The notes beneath the pieces are model-generated. The model was given only the letters and a program-made list of their open reading frames with translations. It ran no database searches and had not been told where the DNA came from. The translations under genes and the position numbers were made by a program. Source: Liolophura sinensis (lineage: Eukaryota > Mollusca > Polyplacophora > Chitonida > Chitonidae). Taken from it: a DNA stretch of 64,000 nt. Each line of letters opens with the position of its first letter. Within the stretch, counting starts at the first letter, position 1. The stretch lies in the NCBI RefSeq assembly GCF_032854445.1, contig NC_088296.1, positions 13,616,706-13,680,705 of the forward strand. Direction: 5' to 3'. Positions 1 to 12,100 of the stretch are shown here, piece after piece.

Positions 1-785
1 TCTTAATTTCGAGGCGTAACGTGGTTTTTATTGTGCTATTGTGGGATGCATTTTGTACCGAACGTGACAAAACTGGAGGATGCTTGCCTTATGACGCAAT
101 CATCTGATTTTGCAATTAATCATGGGTAAAAAGTCTTCTACGAGTTCATTACAGAATAGCAACAGGAGATTATTGATGCATATAGCAGAATGTTTTTCTG
201 CACCAAACCAGAATTCCGTGGAACTGAAACACTGGGCCACAACAACACACTGATGGCTCATTCAGGAAAGAAAAGCGTATCAATCAGTTGATTTATGTTA
301 TACTTTCTCTCAGTTTGAAAGAGCAGATTAAAGACACTCACTTAGATTGATTCTGATACTCCAACATTTTAACATACCTTCATCCTCTCCAACATCACAT
401 ACTGATGCAGCTAGAATGAATAATCAATGGAGAACATAGCATTTGTTTTTTTCAAGCGAAAATCAGATTTGAGGAAATCACTAGTCGACCATATATATTT
501 TTTCTTTAAATAAATAAAACATTTACTATTCAAATCTTAACATGTAATTTAGCAGACGGGCACAATAGTTTTAGCGGCGCATCAACTTTTCGACATGAAC
601 GTACAGGGTAGACCTTGCTCGCAGAACAGCTTTAACATAACTGTGTGCGATTTTGATCTAAACATTGGGCAGAATTGAGCATGGATTTAGACAGTTGCAT
701 TGCTAATTCCAGTGCTATAGTATAAAAATTACTGACGATTAGATATACGGCTAAACGTGTGTTCTCATTATCCTGTATATTGCAG

Positions 786-911
786 AACTTTGTAGCCTTG
801 TAGACAGTACCTGTTCTGACAACACGACGTGTACGTACTCTTCAGGTGATAACAAAAACCTGTGTCAGTGTTCAGAAGAAGCCACACAATCATCTACAGG
901 GCAATGTTTGG
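786..911 (+). CDS. R1 EGF-like exon (type C, 126 bp)
   Basis: Follows acceptor tgcag and precedes donor gtgagt. It is open in phase 1 and encodes 42 residues with six cysteines spaced C-x6-C-x5-C-x10-C-x-C-x12-C, the order of an EGF-like domain. Close paralogs lie at 28073-27948 (minus), 41075-41200 and 52882-53007. Confidence 0.7.
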
Positions 912-2171
912 GTGAGTACATGGACAATGCGCCAGACATCTTTGCACACCATTTGTTGATGCAAAAACAACAGTATAGTCGTGTAGGGGAATATGTCATT
1001 TCCGCACAGGAAATCACTAAACTAGCTGCATGTAATAACTATGTTTTGGCGGAAATCTGCTCCTGTCGACTAACTTTTCCGACTTCCGACGTGTAGAAGA
1101 TTTGGTCAGGCGTCACACTGTATGCTTAGAAACAAAGGGTAAAGATTTCTGAAAGGTCAGTGTACAAACAGATATGAGTCTCATTCACTCGAAGCGCATG
1201 TGTTGTGTTTTAGTGTGGATGCCTTTGATGTATTTTTCATCCTCACACTCGCCTCTTTTCTTTCTACGCATGTTTTATAGTAAACTATCTATTTGTAGCC
1301 CTAGTTGAAATTTACAGCAATATTGAACATACAAAGATTTCAAACCCTGATGTCCTTTCATGGGAGTGGTGTTAAATTCATTTGGTTGCTTGTTGTCACT
1401 TTTTGATGCTTGTCTTGAAAACTTTAGGGTTATTAAAAAGCACGCAAAATGTTATAAATTTGAAGATCACAGTAAAGCCTGAACGATGTCTTTGGCTAGG
1501 GGTAGTGAGATGCCCGACAATTTTAACATGTAAGATTACAGGCCAGGGAAAATGTTGGAGATATAGTCAACGCTGAGATAAAAAAAGTACTTCAATCCCA
1601 ATACGCACAACCCAATTTACAAGTCTACATTGTCGGCATAATAAATTTACACCCCAAATTGCATAAAAAACTCAGCTCATAAATCCCACCCTTATGTTGT
1701 AAATGTTTATCTGAAAAAAATCTTGCAAAGAAACGGCACATGCAATTTAGGGTACTCATCTTTTTTAAGGTACCAACTTTATTCCTTTGTTCTCGTTTTT
1801 GGAAATATTCTCCATCCATAGGAAATACCTAAACATAAGGTATGCTTAATAATAGCACGGATATTTGCAAACGCAGCTCACATCAGTAATAGAACAGGCT
1901 GTTGTATAGTTTTATAAATGTATCACACAGAAGATGATGTTTTACCGCAATGGTTTTTCAAAACTTAAATGGGAAACACACATCATTGACTGTTCTTAAC
2001 ACGTATTAAGATTTATGAATTAATCGAATCTACTTTAAAGTACAAATAAATCTAACAACAAAAAAACAAAAGAAGAAAACATGCACGACATAATTTGGTA
2101 TGACTGTGTGTGTAAAACACAGTTTAACCCTATGTGGATCATTACATCTGCTTATCATTACTTTTACTCAG

Positions 2172-2258
2172 CTCAGTCAAGCAAATTCACCGCATCGGTT
2201 GGCCCTGAAACAACAACAACAACAACCGGTCCTAACCAAAACAGAAACGTACAGTCCG
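2172..2258 (+). CDS. R1 stem exon with a threonine run
   Basis: An 87-bp phase 1-1 exon between actcag and gtaagt. It encodes a short Ser/Thr/Asn/Gln-rich linker containing six consecutive threonines (an ACA/ACC repeat), as expected for an O-glycosylated juxtamembrane stalk. Its position between the EGF and membrane exons matches the stem exons of R2, R3 and R5. Confidence 0.5.
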
Positions 2259-2383
2259 GTAAGTGTGGTATCTAATTGACACAGTTTTCTTAATTATTTT
2301 CGGTATTTGTTCATGCTGCTGTGTTACTCGATTATTTTATGCAACACTGAAGAAACCAGTACTTTTGACGTATGAACAACACT

Positions 2384-2574
2384 GTGAGTTCAAGTCCAGC
2401 TCATGTTGGCTTCCTCTCCGGCTGTACGTGGGAAGGTCTGATAAGCAACTTGCGTATGGTTGTGGGTTTCACCCAGGATGTGCTCGGTTTCCACCCACCA
2501 TATTGCTGGCCGCCGTAGTATAAGTGAAATATTCTTGAGTACGGCGTAAAACACCAATCAAATAAATAAATAAA
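2384..2574 (+). mobile_element. 5'-truncated tRNA-derived SINE with target duplication
   Basis: Contains the middle and tail of the common SINE in this window, ending in an aaataaataaa run. It is flanked by a perfect 13-bp duplication (tatgaacaacact) at 2371-2383 and 2575-2587. It lies in the intron between the R1 stem and membrane exons. The tRNA-like head is missing, consistent with truncated reverse transcription. Confidence 0.85.
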
Positions 2575-2964
2575 TATGAACAACACTTTATTGTCCTCAT
2601 TAATTTCTGAATGTAAAAGTTTTGCCCAACCAAACCAGACTGTCTCATACTAGCGTTAACTAACCATACTTTAGGAAAACTAATATTTTTGCAGAGTATT
2701 TGATTTCATTGTAGCAAATTGCCTTATAATATCTGCTCTCCTACATGGATTTCCCTGATAGCCATAATGGTAATATTGTTCAGTTGTCGTCGATCGTTCA
2801 AAGCATAAAGCAATTTGTCATACGTTCCTAGCCAAAATATTAGCAGGTGGAATAAAGCTTGTATGTATTTTCGTGTTACTTATGTCAGATTCTAAATATC
2901 CCATCCTATGTCACTAGCACATATTAAAAATATCCATTATTTGATTCAATTCCCGTGGCTTCAG

Positions 2965-3053
2965 ATTGTAATGCCTTAACAGTCGGGCTCGCAGTAGGAT
3001 TCGTGGAAGCTCTTTGTACCCCCGGTGATCGTTGTTGTTGTTGTTCTTATTCG
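2965..3053 (+). pseudogene. R1 transmembrane exon, frameshifted
   Basis: Acceptor ttcag and donor gtaagc match the other membrane exons. The first half reads Leu-Thr-Val-Gly-Leu-Ala-Val-Gly in phase 1, like R4 and R5. The second half encodes a Val/Leu/Ile-rich stretch only in the +1 frame; in the entry frame it gives a cysteine run instead. Length 89 bp against 94 or 97 bp in the paralogs places an indel near 3015-3025. Confidence 0.6.
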
Positions 3054-3490
3054 GTAAGCGACATACGTATTTTTTGTGCTTTCCTGCATAATTCAGAATT
3101 CTGCTGGTTGAATAAGAATCTCCAAGTCCTGATCCATTTGCAATGTTTCTATGTTATTCCTTATCAAATATGATGACAACACAGCATATTGAGTAATTCT
3201 AGGTCAGGAACGTGTATTGTGCAGTTTATATTAACACAACAAGTATCTAGAATCAAACCCACAATATCGTTGATATAAACTGACGAAAGGCCGGATTTCA
3301 CCGGTATGTGTAACTTCTGGTCATTTGTAACACTATTATTGCTGCTCTGCGCTTACTCTTTATGTAGATGTATGCAATATATAGGTTTTGGAAAGAGAAG
3401 AAATGTACGAGAAACATAAACTTTCCACAATCAATAAAACATGAAACTGTAGGGACACACCCTCATTTAAATTAGCTTTCTTTTACACAG

Positions 3491-3845
3491 GAAACATTGG
3501 GGCTTGAAAGTAGTGGAATTATGGAAGTCTCAAGGCTCTGCGTCGCAAAATAATAATTCAAATGACAACATACCATCTGTTCAAACCGGGCATTCTTATG
3601 AGAATGTTGGGAGTTCTTCATCAATGGAAGAAAGCAGACGAAGTAGACGAACTGACCCGAGAGTTGAAATTGAAATTGACACGAACGAGGCCGATGTACA
3701 ACCCATCGGTGAATTCCCAGCCTACGAAGACGTTAGTGCGCCATCACAGTCACCTAATGACAATGAAAATAGCGGACTGTACGAATCTGCTAACACACGG
3801 GACACGTCAGGGACCAGACTGTACACAACTCTGAGGCAAACTTAG
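3491..3845 (+). CDS. R1 cytoplasmic tail exon (class I tail)
   Basis: Enters in phase 2 after acceptor acacag and runs to a stop at 3843-3845. Tyrosine motifs include YENV, YEDV, YESA and, near the C-terminus, YTTL. The same order is seen in R4 and R5. Such motifs are typical SH2-domain docking or ITAM/ITIM-like sites; function is inferred. Confidence 0.65.
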
Positions 3846-4069
3846 CGTCTCATTAAAGATACGCTAAAGATACATGTACCACTGTACAGAGAATGTAGCA
3901 TTCACAATGCAATTGTGAACGGAAGATGTGCTAACACAATAATGTTGTTCTCTACTTATCCTATTTGTACACATTCCAGTTTGCAGTATATGTTGCTGTC
4001 AACCTGTCAGGATTTGCCTGTAGCATTTATCTCCCTTGCCGTCTACAGGGGCCTTTTAGATGATCTCAA

Positions 4070-4640
4070 ACGTGGAGAAAACATAAAAATGACATAAAGT
4101 TCAGACAAAAGAGTGCGAAAAATTATTTCTAAATGTGGTTTTCAATATTTTTTCCGATTTTTCCATAACGAGAAAAAGACACTTGAAATAATTTTTGTAT
4201 GGCGGGTATTTGTGAGCACCTTTTGGTATTTACAGACTTTGTTTAACAATGTCATAATAGATATTTTTGTACTAGAATTCGTTCTTTTCAGCTAATAAAT
4301 GTATTAAACCTCAGTTTGGATCGAATTTACATTTTAATATCCTTATAGGTATTATCATAATTTAGGATAAATGCATATGTTTTGGTGTAAACAACACATT
4401 TACATTCAAATAAATTTATTAGACATGCATCACATCCTAATTTAGAACATCATTGTGTAACAACGGTAAATACCAAAAGTTGGTCCCAAATACCCACCAT
4501 ACAGAAATATTTTCAAATAGCCTTTTCTCTACTGAAAGTAAAATCCAAAAAATATTAAAGATCATATTTGCAGACAAGTTTTGACGCTCTTTCATCTGAT
4601 TTTGCACCATTTTTATGTTTTCCTCTCTTTTAACACACGG
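4070..4640. repeat. Fold-back element with ~220-bp inverted arms
   Basis: Bases about 4070-4250 match, with mismatches, the reverse complement of about 4450-4640. Clear anchor blocks are gaaaacataaaaatg (left) with its complement near 4610-4630, and tatggcgggtattt with its complement near 4490-4500. The unit sits just downstream of R1 and has no coding frame of note, so it is probably a non-autonomous DNA transposon (MITE or fold-back). Confidence 0.7.
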
Positions 4641-6044
4641 GCTGATTTTAAAATGTTTTACTCCTTGTAACAGTTTCTCGTCACATTGATTTTAATAGTG
4701 CCATCTGACATTTAAACAAGAATTTGAGACTACGGCTGTATCATTTTTAAACTTTAGCAGGATGTCTCAACTTGTGTATATCTAACGACTTGTAGGATGG
4801 GCCTGTATTTCATTTTAACCACATTTCAATGCATATTTTTAAATGGTAGCAACAATTGAACATCCTTTTGTTTTACTACGTGGTTAAAAGCTGTCATTAT
4901 TAAGTGTGAACCGTGTTCGCCAAGAGCCTAGGAAGGTAGTATTGTAAGTCAGTATCTTTTGTCGCTGTTATGTATAAAAGGATTTTTAAACGACACAGAT
5001 GCAGAACAAGATCTCTTCACTGTTGTATACGGAAACCGGATGTTGTACACGAAGATATCTAGTTATACTAAGGAGACTGTACATTGTGAATGGCGCATTT
5101 TTCATAAGATTCACAACAAACTTAACTGTTTTCCGATTATTACGGTGTTTATGTACATGTACCACATTATTTCATCAGCACACATGCACTTGTCTAACAT
5201 TTGTTCCTATACGTGCTTATTATACGTAAATCTAGTACTAAATGGTTACTCTAAGCACTATAACCTTAGTTGATATAAATATGATAGCAGGAGATAACCA
5301 GGAGGACTATTGTGTAATATATTATAAGTTTGGAAATAAAATACACACGTCGGTGGTTAGGTTAAACCAAATCTCTTTTTCAGCAGTTTGAAAAAGTACC
5401 TGGGTGTAATCCCCGGCCAGATCATGAAGCCTTCGATTTGTTGGCAGAAAACTGCACTCATACACGCACGAAATATCCACATACTATTCTACTTTCATTA
5501 TCTGTTATGTTGACTGACATGTCAGAGGTCACGATAGATTGCTTACAGAGAGGTCAATGAAAGACATTCAGAACAGTTTGTGAACTGGCTGTCTGACTGA
5601 CTGCCTTTGACAACTTTTTTTCAAAATTCGATCTATTAGCAGATGTGTGTACATGTAGGGATAAAGTGGGTTGTTTACCGAGTCTTACACAGACATTTGT
5701 AACTCCTTGGGATAAAACAGAAATTTGGTGGCGTATGATAATAGCACTAAGAATAAAAGCAACATAGAGATAAGCATGTTTCTACATAAGCATAACCCCT
5801 AACTAGTTTACAACCCAAACGACAGCTCACGTCACATCTGAGCGGTTCGTTTGATTACGGAGTTGTAATCTGTCAACACAAACAGGTTTCTGTGCACGGC
5901 GGTTGTAGTCTAGTCCTCTTACCAAACAACCTTGGACTCATTGGTGGACATTCAATCTCTTCCACTAAGACGTGAAACACTTTTTTATGGTGTAGGTAGA
6001 CTTTGCTCAGACGGGTATAGATTGCTAACGTTGAAAGAACGACA
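4641..6044. other. Intergenic stretch between R1 and R2
   Basis: AT-rich sequence between the fold-back element and the R2 signal exon. I see no supported coding exon, RNA gene or clear repeat. The R2 promoter presumably lies at its right end, but no confident core element was identified. Confidence 0.4.
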
Positions 6045-6126
6045 ATGCCTACACTCCCAAGACGATGGGGCAGTGTACTGACTTTACGGTGTTTGTCGTT
6101 AACCCTCACGGCTATATCCGTCAGAG
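6045..6126 (+). CDS. R2 exon 1: start codon and signal peptide
   Basis: ATG at 6045 begins a basic-then-hydrophobic leader starting MPTLPRRWG and ends at donor gtaagt in phase 1. The PTLPRRWG or PALPRRW block is shared with the leaders of R3 and R6, and the upstream bases are also similar, which supports this start over an accidental ORF. Confidence 0.7.
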
Positions 6127-9100
6127 GTAAGTCTGCATATATGGTCAGTGTTTCTTGTTTTGATTCGTGGATTATATTGTTCAGTTCACTGGCAGCTGCG
6201 AGATTAATGACAAATTTCCAGCTCTCGTCGTCACATAAGCGGCGCCATATTTCTCTGTGTTCCCTGAGTAGATTAGCAAGTTTCGATAATTATCCATTTG
6301 CATGCCCACGTCGTCCTATAAAGAGGAAGGAAACTTACCTGTTAAATAGAGAGATTAACCACCCAGACCCCTCTAAAAAGAAGACTAATTCAAAACTAAG
6401 ACACAATGACTTTCTTATGAGAAGAGCAACTTTCCATTTCTTTTAAACGATCTTCAGAACTTGGATACTTTCCTTCTGATTTGACTGGTACCCTGTCGTG
6501 TACGTTATTATTGAAAAAGTGAAGTGTTTTAGGTGTTGTTTGACTGGTACTTTATCTAGTGCATGTACTGAATATTGCTTCTTCCGAATGAAGAATCATG
6601 AAGTAAATAAATAGCTACATGTACATGTATTGCACATGAATAAAACTGGTATCTCGTGGGTCGTCAGTGTTCTCTCAGCAGCATATCTTCACCAACGATT
6701 TCTGCTTTTTATCACACGTTGGAAGCTACAATTTTTAAGTGTCCAATGGGTTATTGTAAAATAGCACAATATTGGTGAGATTTGTGACTGCGTTATGAAG
6801 TAACATTGCTTGTCTGGATCAGTGACAGACGTTAAATGTGTTATCTATACAATTATTCTGTTAGACTATAAAATGTAGGTTAGCCTGCCAGTATATAACC
6901 GATAACATAATAGCTAGCTAAGGACACCAGGTATTTCGCTTTTAAACAAACCCTTAAATCAAGCTCATCTTTCTACCACGTGAAAATTTCAAATTATACA
7001 CCACTGGTTCCATTAGGATTAATCAGGAGCTGTCAACTGACTTGAATGTAGTGGTTTGTCTGTCACGTATGTTCACGTAATGAAACTCTGTAAGGCTTGC
7101 CTTCTCAAGTGTGGCGGAATTCCTGACCATGTATATGATACTACAGTCATTGTGTTGACGACTGTTTTTTTTCTAACTCTTAGGCCTGTTTTACAAATTT
7201 CTCACAATACTATGCAAAGCGCATTTTGTATATCTAGCGCATCAGTTTTCTAGCTGTGAAAAGAAGAAAAATTACAAATCAAATGTGTTAAAGGCAACCA
7301 CAACTATCCTGACAGACCATCCAACGTACGACCGGAGAGGATTTGAATTCACAGGAGCCGCAGTGGTGAGAGGCTCCTGGATCATTGCCCCGCGCTAGCA
7401 CTCTAACCAGCTCGGCCCCTGTGACAAATAAAAATTTATGGCTATGATATATGTATTTATGTCTAAATAATTATATATGTTGTGATACTGCCAAACTGTA
7501 TTCGTCGTGGACGACGAGGACAGATCAACGGTGGAACTGGGGCAGCTGTGTCTTTAACACGTTCAGTTGATATTTACCGAGCACCCAGACGTTATTCCAC
7601 AGAAACATCTGTATCCCGTGTAGTCTCTTGGGACCAGTCATTAAACAATTTACAGAAGATTTTGTCTACACGTTGGGTTAAATTTTCACTGACATTACCT
7701 TTACCAAGTTTTTAACACCACAGGTATTACGTTGTAAAAAGCTCCGTGAATTATTGCAGGAACTAAAACGTATAAAACACAGTCAGTGGTTTGTTTAAAT
7801 AATTTGATTAAAAAAAGAAATGAAATAGCCTACAATTTTCCAGTACATGTACTAACATTTGTAGAATATCCTTCATGTTATGGTAGAAGGCATGTCCATG
7901 TTTTTCCTACAATCCAGTGGGGCTAATTAACATTTACATAGTTGGTGCATTTCCGCGGCATGTCACATGGTGGGTTTTACTGACGTGGTTTAAATTATTT
8001 CTTTTTCATTTTTATAATCGATAAAAATAGCATTCTTGTTCTGAATCAGGGCCAAATTCTTCCTCCTCATCACTCGATTTATTCATTTTTTTGATTGGTG
8101 TTTTACGCCGTACTTAAGAACATATATAGTTAACCATTTATTAAACAAACAATCACTATGTGATACAACATCAACAAAATCAGTTTTAATATTTTAAATG
8201 TTTGTGGTCGTTATGTGCTTTAAATTCCGCTTTATGCAATGTGTTTTATGCGGGCCACAAAACAACTTCCTGCAGACATTTTACAACATAATGTGTTATA
8301 TAACAAACACTGAAGTTTCCTCACGTGTCTGTTTTACACTAATCGCTTTTAAAACTGTCTGGACTTTATTCTATTTTATTGCATTCCCTTAGTAAGACAC
8401 TGATCTGCTAGTACCCTTAAAAAGCCCTACCGAATGAGAAAATGTTCCTCTTTTTCCAGTTCTTTTCACATAATTTCCTCACGATATGGCTGAAATATTG
8501 CGGATGTGGCGTTAAACCATAGTCATTCATTCTTTTCACAAATCGGTGGCAGACTACAGCTGGGTTAAAAATATAGGGCACGCTTGAGGGAGGCACATTT
8601 TCAGGTCACTTGCACTCTTATTTTGCAACACATTTCTCATGCTATTTTTCACCACATTTAAATGTGTGGTAGTTAAAACATACACTGCTGCCCAAAATGA
8701 TGGAATGAAATACTTTGTACCAGATTTTTCCAAATATGCACCACATTTTTCCAAATATGCACCAGATTTTCCCCAAGAAACGTCTAGACAGATTTACCAT
8801 CCTAGATTAAAGGTGGAACCATTTGCAATGTTCAAACGTCCAGAGAATGCAAAATGGTGAAAGGAATACAAAACCAGAAGAATTAGCTTTGTTACGACCC
8901 AAACTGTCTGTATTATTAAGAGATGGCTTGTTCGAAATACACGACAGTTTAGCAGCACAAAAGAGTAACCAAAACCAGCAGATTTTATTTTACAACAATT
9001 TATTAGCTTAACAAGAACAGATAATAAGACTTATACAAATACTAAAGTACTTAAGTTTAACAAGAAAGGATAGCAGTATCTATACAAATACTAAATACTA

Positions 9101-12100
9101 CTTACGGTGTCAAGTCCAAATGGACGCATATATTCCACAATGTACCACACAGGCATAAATGCTCAGAGGCAAATTCACAAGAGGGAAAATCCACAGTATA
9201 ACTGAGTGTATGACGAAATATACAGAAAATTCCACAGACAGGGTCCGTGTACTAATAAGCACTGTGTACACTAGACCACGAATCAAATATACAAGTTCAG
9301 ACTGAGCAAGTGCTCGGTGGAGATGTAACAAAGCCAGAGGCCATAAAGACACCAAAATTCAGCACAAAAGGCCTACTGAAGTAATACACAGCGAAAGCAT
9401 TCAAAACTCTCAATAATTCTCCGTTCTCTCGTTTTTGACCTGCTTTCATAGGTCTTATATAGCCTGGTGGAATTTTCTAGGTTAAGAAAATTCCTGAACA
9501 CTTGATGTAAACAAACATGCACCGAACTGCGCGCATTCTGGAATATTCTAAGGTAGAGGCAGACAGCAGGCGCTGAACTCAGCGTATGTGAACAGTGGCA
9601 AGCTAAATTTAGAAACTGACGGCAGTCGTGCACATAACAGCTTCAATTGTTGAGATTTAATGTGACCATAATATTCAAATGAAAACAGATGAATCGATGA
9701 ACTTGACAAATGGGAATGCACAAATGAAGTCTCAGCAACAGATTAAAAGTCTCTAGTAACGTGTGTGACTACTGGTACACCTTAAACCCGCCAAAAATGA
9801 ATGCAATACACCATATAGAGGGACAAAAGTATGTTCGTACAAAAAAGTACAATGTATGAATTATTCTGAATGTTCACAAAATTAAGCAATGCGGGCGACC
9901 TTCGTGGAATTTAACTTCTCGGTATGCAATGATAAATTTCACCGCAATCAGTCACCCACATTAACGTGCCTATGCGTCGTAGAAGTACCACATCTCATTT
10001 TACGGTTTTCAAGGAAGATATGGTAGATTGCTTTCTTTATAATGTTTGGAAGGTTACAAAAATGTTATTGTTCGTGTTACACACATTTCTTTCATCCATG
10101 TGTTAAATCTATAAAAGGATATTGAAAGAAGGCCAAGTAAAATTTGAGGCCGCTACAAAGAAATCATTCGTAACTGATTTGTGTTTGAAGGTACAGGACT
10201 CCAGTCGTGTGGAACCGTCAGTTGTGGCCTTGGAGCTGAGTGTTTCCAAAACACGGTGTGTGTGTGCCTACGCGATAATGACAAAAGAATGCAGCAGTCA
10301 TCCACGTTTTACTGCTTGAGTAAGCCAAACATCTGCAGTGCAGAGAATTAAAAAAAAACCTACACATTTTTTTTATTCGTAAGGCATGAGATTTTACACA
10401 TTGTAATTTTAGCAGACATACCGTAATATAATTCATGTCTAAACCTGCAAGCTTTCGGCGGCACAAATCTTCCATAGTTTTAAATTATCGAACAACTGAC
10501 ATCACTATTACCACTGACATAAACGTTCATACGTATCGTCGTCAGACTGTATCATGTTAAGGTAACGCCTCGAGATTTTGGCCTTACGTGCACGCTATCG
10601 AAATTTTAAAACACTATGATTACTAAGAAAACAGAAACATCTGTAAACAGATAAATCTGAATCTAATATGACATGTTAAAAACAACACTAATAATAAAAC
10701 CTCGAATTCCCAATGCAAATCGATGCTATAATATCTTGCAGCATTTTAAGCCAAAGGATATAGAAGATTACAAAACAACTACAATAAAACAAACTGAAGT
10801 GAAGGAGAATGGCACGTTGTTGTGTTTGATAAAGAAAATGTATTTTTGTGAACTCCTTATTGTCTGTGTCCTAAGGTAAGGGAGTTAGACAATGTGGAGC
10901 TCAACTGTGTGGTGACGGAGCAGAATGTAACACGGATAAGAATGTGTGTAGATGTTCGTCTAGCAATGGTGCGCTGACAAAGCTCAGTGACACATATCCA
11001 TCCCTGTGGTACTGTGTGGGTAAGTTGAAGCACCTTTCGGATTTCCAATTTAGCACTGCGAATGTCATCTTTCCAAAGACAATAGATATAGGCCAATGCA
11101 TACCTGCATAGTTCGCATTGAATGTAAGTGAACACTGCCAGGAGTGCCAACTATACAAAACAAGAGTAAAAAAATGTTTTGCATTTAAACCTTACGCGGG
11201 GTGAAGTATTACTGTTACACGTTTGTAGGTTACCATTGTGTAAGCCAACTCAGTCGGCTAAGGTTTGGTGACTGGTGTTCGTGTGTATCACATAACACAT
11301 CTTCACACCGGGACATGGCTTGCATCTGTTGCAGCAGAATGAAATCTAGGGAGCTGTCCTGACAACACCAATTGTACTAACCAGTCACATGATAAAACCT
11401 ACATTTGCCCCTGTTTAAAAGGGACCACCTTGTCACATACAGAGCAATGGATCGGTCAAGGGTATATGATTTCTCTGTTAAATATTTTATGAACCGCATA
11501 AATAAATATAATTTCCCTACTCCCTCTGACACGTGTCTATTTCAGTATGCATGCGTGAATGATCGACAAAATGTTGAACTTATTATGGTAAGCAGTTTTT
11601 GATCAGATGCATCATTGTGGTTGTAAAGAGTGAGTGAGTGAGTGAGTGTTTGGGGTTTAACGTCGTACTTAAGAATATTTCAGTCATACGACGACGAAGG
11701 AATCCTAAGGGTGCATGTACGTGTAATGTGCCTCCTTGTTGCAGGACGGATTTCCACCGTTCTTTTATCTAGAGCCGCCTCACTGAGACGCCTAAATGAA
11801 GGCAAGTAATTTGCCCCGTCCGGACCATTATACTAATACGGATCAACCAATAGTTGTACCATCCCTTTCATGTTGAACGCCAAGCGAGGAATTCACAACT
11901 TCCTCTTTTAAAGGTGTGACTCTCGATCTACCGCTCCCGAAGCGGACGCTCTACCAACTGTGCTAGCGGGGCCGGTGTATGGTTGAAAAGAGGTTTATAT
12001 CCAAATGCTCTGTAAACCATGAATTATCTTTATCTTTGTCTTTGATGAAGAAGGATCGTACCCAAATGTATTTTACCTTAACCTCTTTTTTTTTGGTTTA

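Larger units (their letters stand above)
786..3845 (+). pseudogene. R1: EGF-like receptor gene, 3' part, frameshifted in the membrane exon
   Basis: The 3' part of a type I membrane receptor related to R2-R6. Exons read as EGF-like 786-911, Thr-rich stem 2172-2258, transmembrane 2965-3053 and cytoplasmic 3491-3845; the signal and first EGF exons would lie left of the window. The EGF and stem exons are phase 1-1 with AG/GT borders. The membrane exon is 89 bp where the paralogs have 94 or 97 bp, so its hydrophobic second half is out of frame and the tail would be read in the wrong frame and stop within about 20 codons. The tail exon itself is open in the expected frame (113+ codons), which suggests a recent break or a sequence error. 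I infer a cell-surface scavenger or engulfment-type receptor from domain order only; the exact family is not recognised. Confidence 0.6.

Noticed and set aside
5873-6109. 78-codon minus-strand ORF opposite the R2 leader
   Set aside because: The plus strand here has an ATG-started leader homologous to R3 and R6 with a good donor site.
9110-9633. Minus-strand ORFs in the LTR-like element (and the longer one at 45242-45754)
   Set aside because: The two copies do not share one intact frame along the element, which fits a non-coding LTR.
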